From Myxococcales bacterium (GTDB lineage: Bacteria > Myxococcota_A > Polyangia > Polyangiales > GCA-016699535): 64,000 nucleotides of DNA. Position 1 is the first letter of the stretch. Each line of letters starts with the position of its first letter. A program made the position numbers and the translations under genes. Below the pieces are notes generated by a model that did no database searches, was not told the DNA's origin, and was given only the letters and a program-made list of their open reading frames with translations. The stretch spans positions 682,001 through 746,000 of the forward strand of contig CP064980.1 of assembly GCA_016699535.1 (NCBI GenBank). The letters are read 5' to 3'. Shown piece by piece: positions 62,865 to 64,000 of this stretch.

Positions 62865-64000
62865 GACCCTTGAACAGAGAGTTGCTCTTTTTGAGACAAC
62901 TGTTCAATCGCCCGGACATCGGAGTGCTCTGCTTCTGCGCTCGGTAAACCAAAGCGCCAGAAATTGTAGAGGAAAAGAGCAATGCCGATGGTAAACAATG
63001 AGGCTGCAAGCAGCAGGCCAACAAAGTGCATTTCGATTTCTGTTTGCACAACAAGAAAATCAAGGCCAAGGCGTCGCTCGAGATTAACTTGCGTGATCCC
63101 GGCGACTGCAAAGGCAGCTGTCATTGACACCATGCCGATGTTGCTCAACCAAAAGGCAAGACTTGAGGCCGTATTATCCCACAATTTACGGCCGGTAAAA
63201 ATAGGTAGGGTATAGGAGATCATGGCCAGATTGATCATGGCGTAGGCGCCCCAAAACGCCATATGACCATGCATGGCAGTCACAAGCGTGCCGTGCGTAT
63301 ACATATTAACCTGCGGAAGTGTGTGCGCAAAACCTAAAAAGCCAGCGCCGACAAAGGACATAATCGCACTGCCGAGAGTCCAGTTTAGTGCAGCTTTGTT
63401 TGGATGGCGCCGGCCACCTTTTTTCGCCATCGAAAGCGCGTACAAGGCCATTCCTAAAAACGCGAGCGGTTCCAAAGCTGAAAAGATACCTCCGACCATC
63501 AGCCAGTAGCGCGGCGCACCAATGTAGTAATAATGATGACCGGTTCCGAGAATACCTGACAAAAAAGTGAAGCCCACAATGACATAGAGCCACTTCTCGA
63601 CGATTTCTCGATCAACGCCTGTAAGCTTAATCAGAAGGTAGCACAGCATGGCGCCCATGATGAGTTCCCACACACCCTCAACCCACAAATGCACCACCCA
63701 CCAACGATAAAAAGAATCGAGGGTTTGGTTATCAAAATGAATCATGCCCGGCAAATAGAGCAACGCCGATGCGAGCAGACCGAAATACAGAACGATGGAT
63801 GTCGTGGTGTGGCGTTTTCCGTTCCAAATCGTTAGACCAATATTCGCCAAAAAGGCCAAGACATTGACCACTACCAGATAGTCCAAAGGTCGCGGAATTT
63901 CCAAGAACTTACGACCCTCCCACCAGTTGATGTGGTATCCGACCAAAGCAACGACACCAACCGCGAGAAAAGAAATCAGTTGAATCCATGCAAGCTTCGG
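62861..64000 (-). CDS. norB: Nitric oxide reductase large subunit (start beyond window)
   Basis: NorB reduces NO to N2O using a heme b / heme b3-FeB centre. The in-window part (about 379 codons, open to the right edge) holds most of its membrane helices: HLWVEGVWELIMGAM, GTGHHYYYIGAPRYW with the FeB His pair, ALEPLAFLGMAL, and HGTLVTAMHGHMAFWGAYAM with heme ligand His. The N-terminus and norC lie outside. It is the first gene in the window of a norB-norQ-norD operon. Confidence 0.94.
   Translation of the reverse strand, partial: PKLAWIQLISFLAVGVVALVGYHINWWEGRKFLEIPRPLDYLVVVNVLAFLANIGLTIWNGKRHTTTSIVLYFGLLASALLYLPGMIHFDNQTLDSFYRWWVVHLWVEGVWELIMGAMLCYLLIKLTGVDREIVEKWLYVIVGFTFLSGILGTGHHYYYIGAPRYWLMVGGIFSALEPLAFLGMALYALSMAKKGGRRHPNKAALNWTLGSAIMSFVGAGFLGFAHTLPQVNMYTHGTLVTAMHGHMAFWGAYAMINLAMISYTLPIFTGRKLWDNTASSLAFWLSNIGMVSMTAAFAVAGITQVNLERRLGLDFLVVQTEIEMHFVGLLLAASLFTIGIALFLYNFWRFGLPSAEAEHSDVRAIEQLSQKEQLSVQGS

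Noticed and set aside
1..64000. CRISPR arrays, prophage or restriction systems
   Set aside because: No regularly spaced direct repeats, phage structural genes, nucleases or methyltransferases were seen.

Overview
The window looks like chromosomal DNA of a myxobacterium-like member of the Myxococcota (old Deltaproteobacteria). The pointers are many Cys-rich, FG-GAP and beta-propeller lipoproteins, myxo-type disulfide repeats (56.8 kb), a MYXO-CTERM-like tail (58.5 kb), PilZ proteins of the myxobacterial type, a Ser/Thr kinase with a PEGA-like tail, and an OmpA protein with thrombospondin type 3 calcium repeats. Base composition is moderate, unlike the very GC-rich model myxobacteria. No tRNA, rRNA or CRISPR array was found.

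Layout. 0-14 kb is mostly housekeeping: an FG-GAP/ASPIC surface protein cut by the left edge, aroE and xseA, folK, a PilZ-PEGA membrane protein, metK, glyA, a formyltransferase-like protein and clpB. 14-32 kb is rich in exported proteins: an OmpA protein, two large lipoproteins sharing an N-terminal module, an M48 protease/LemA pair, four further lipoproteins including a GH5 cellulase, and two tandem Cys-rich lipoproteins; rpsU and a MaoC hydratase lie between them. 31.7-37.5 kb is a complete RND efflux operon. 37.6-48.4 kb holds a Ser/Thr kinase, outer-membrane and inner-membrane proteins, a lipoprotein alpha/beta hydrolase with a Fic-family protein, an Omp85/DUF4390/NtrY-like kinase operon and a RibD/DHFR-like reductase.

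48.4-56.8 kb is a degraded accessory region. Secreted proteases (S1 and metzincin) sit among remnants of IS91-type and IS110 transposases, a DUF2238 gene, a GH5 gene tail, a diaminopropionate ammonia-lyase gene and a truncated ribbon-helix-helix gene. 56.8-60.2 kb has another disulfide-repeat lipoprotein, a MYXO-CTERM-type fragment and a lipase. 60.3-64 kb is a nitric oxide reductase cluster (norB-norQ-norD, minus strand), with norB cut by the right edge.

Two cross-cutting observations stand out. First, at least seven genes are split by what looks like a single-base indel (6.14, 28.09, 42.46, 48.40, 54.89, 60.07 and 62.47 kb), three of them in short G/C runs; this may reflect sequence error as much as gene decay. 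Second, two 143-bp palindromic elements follow consecutive lipoprotein genes (25.27 and 26.46 kb), carry a 24-bp perfect hairpin with one compensatory base-pair change, and have extra tandem copies of the end motifs around one copy.
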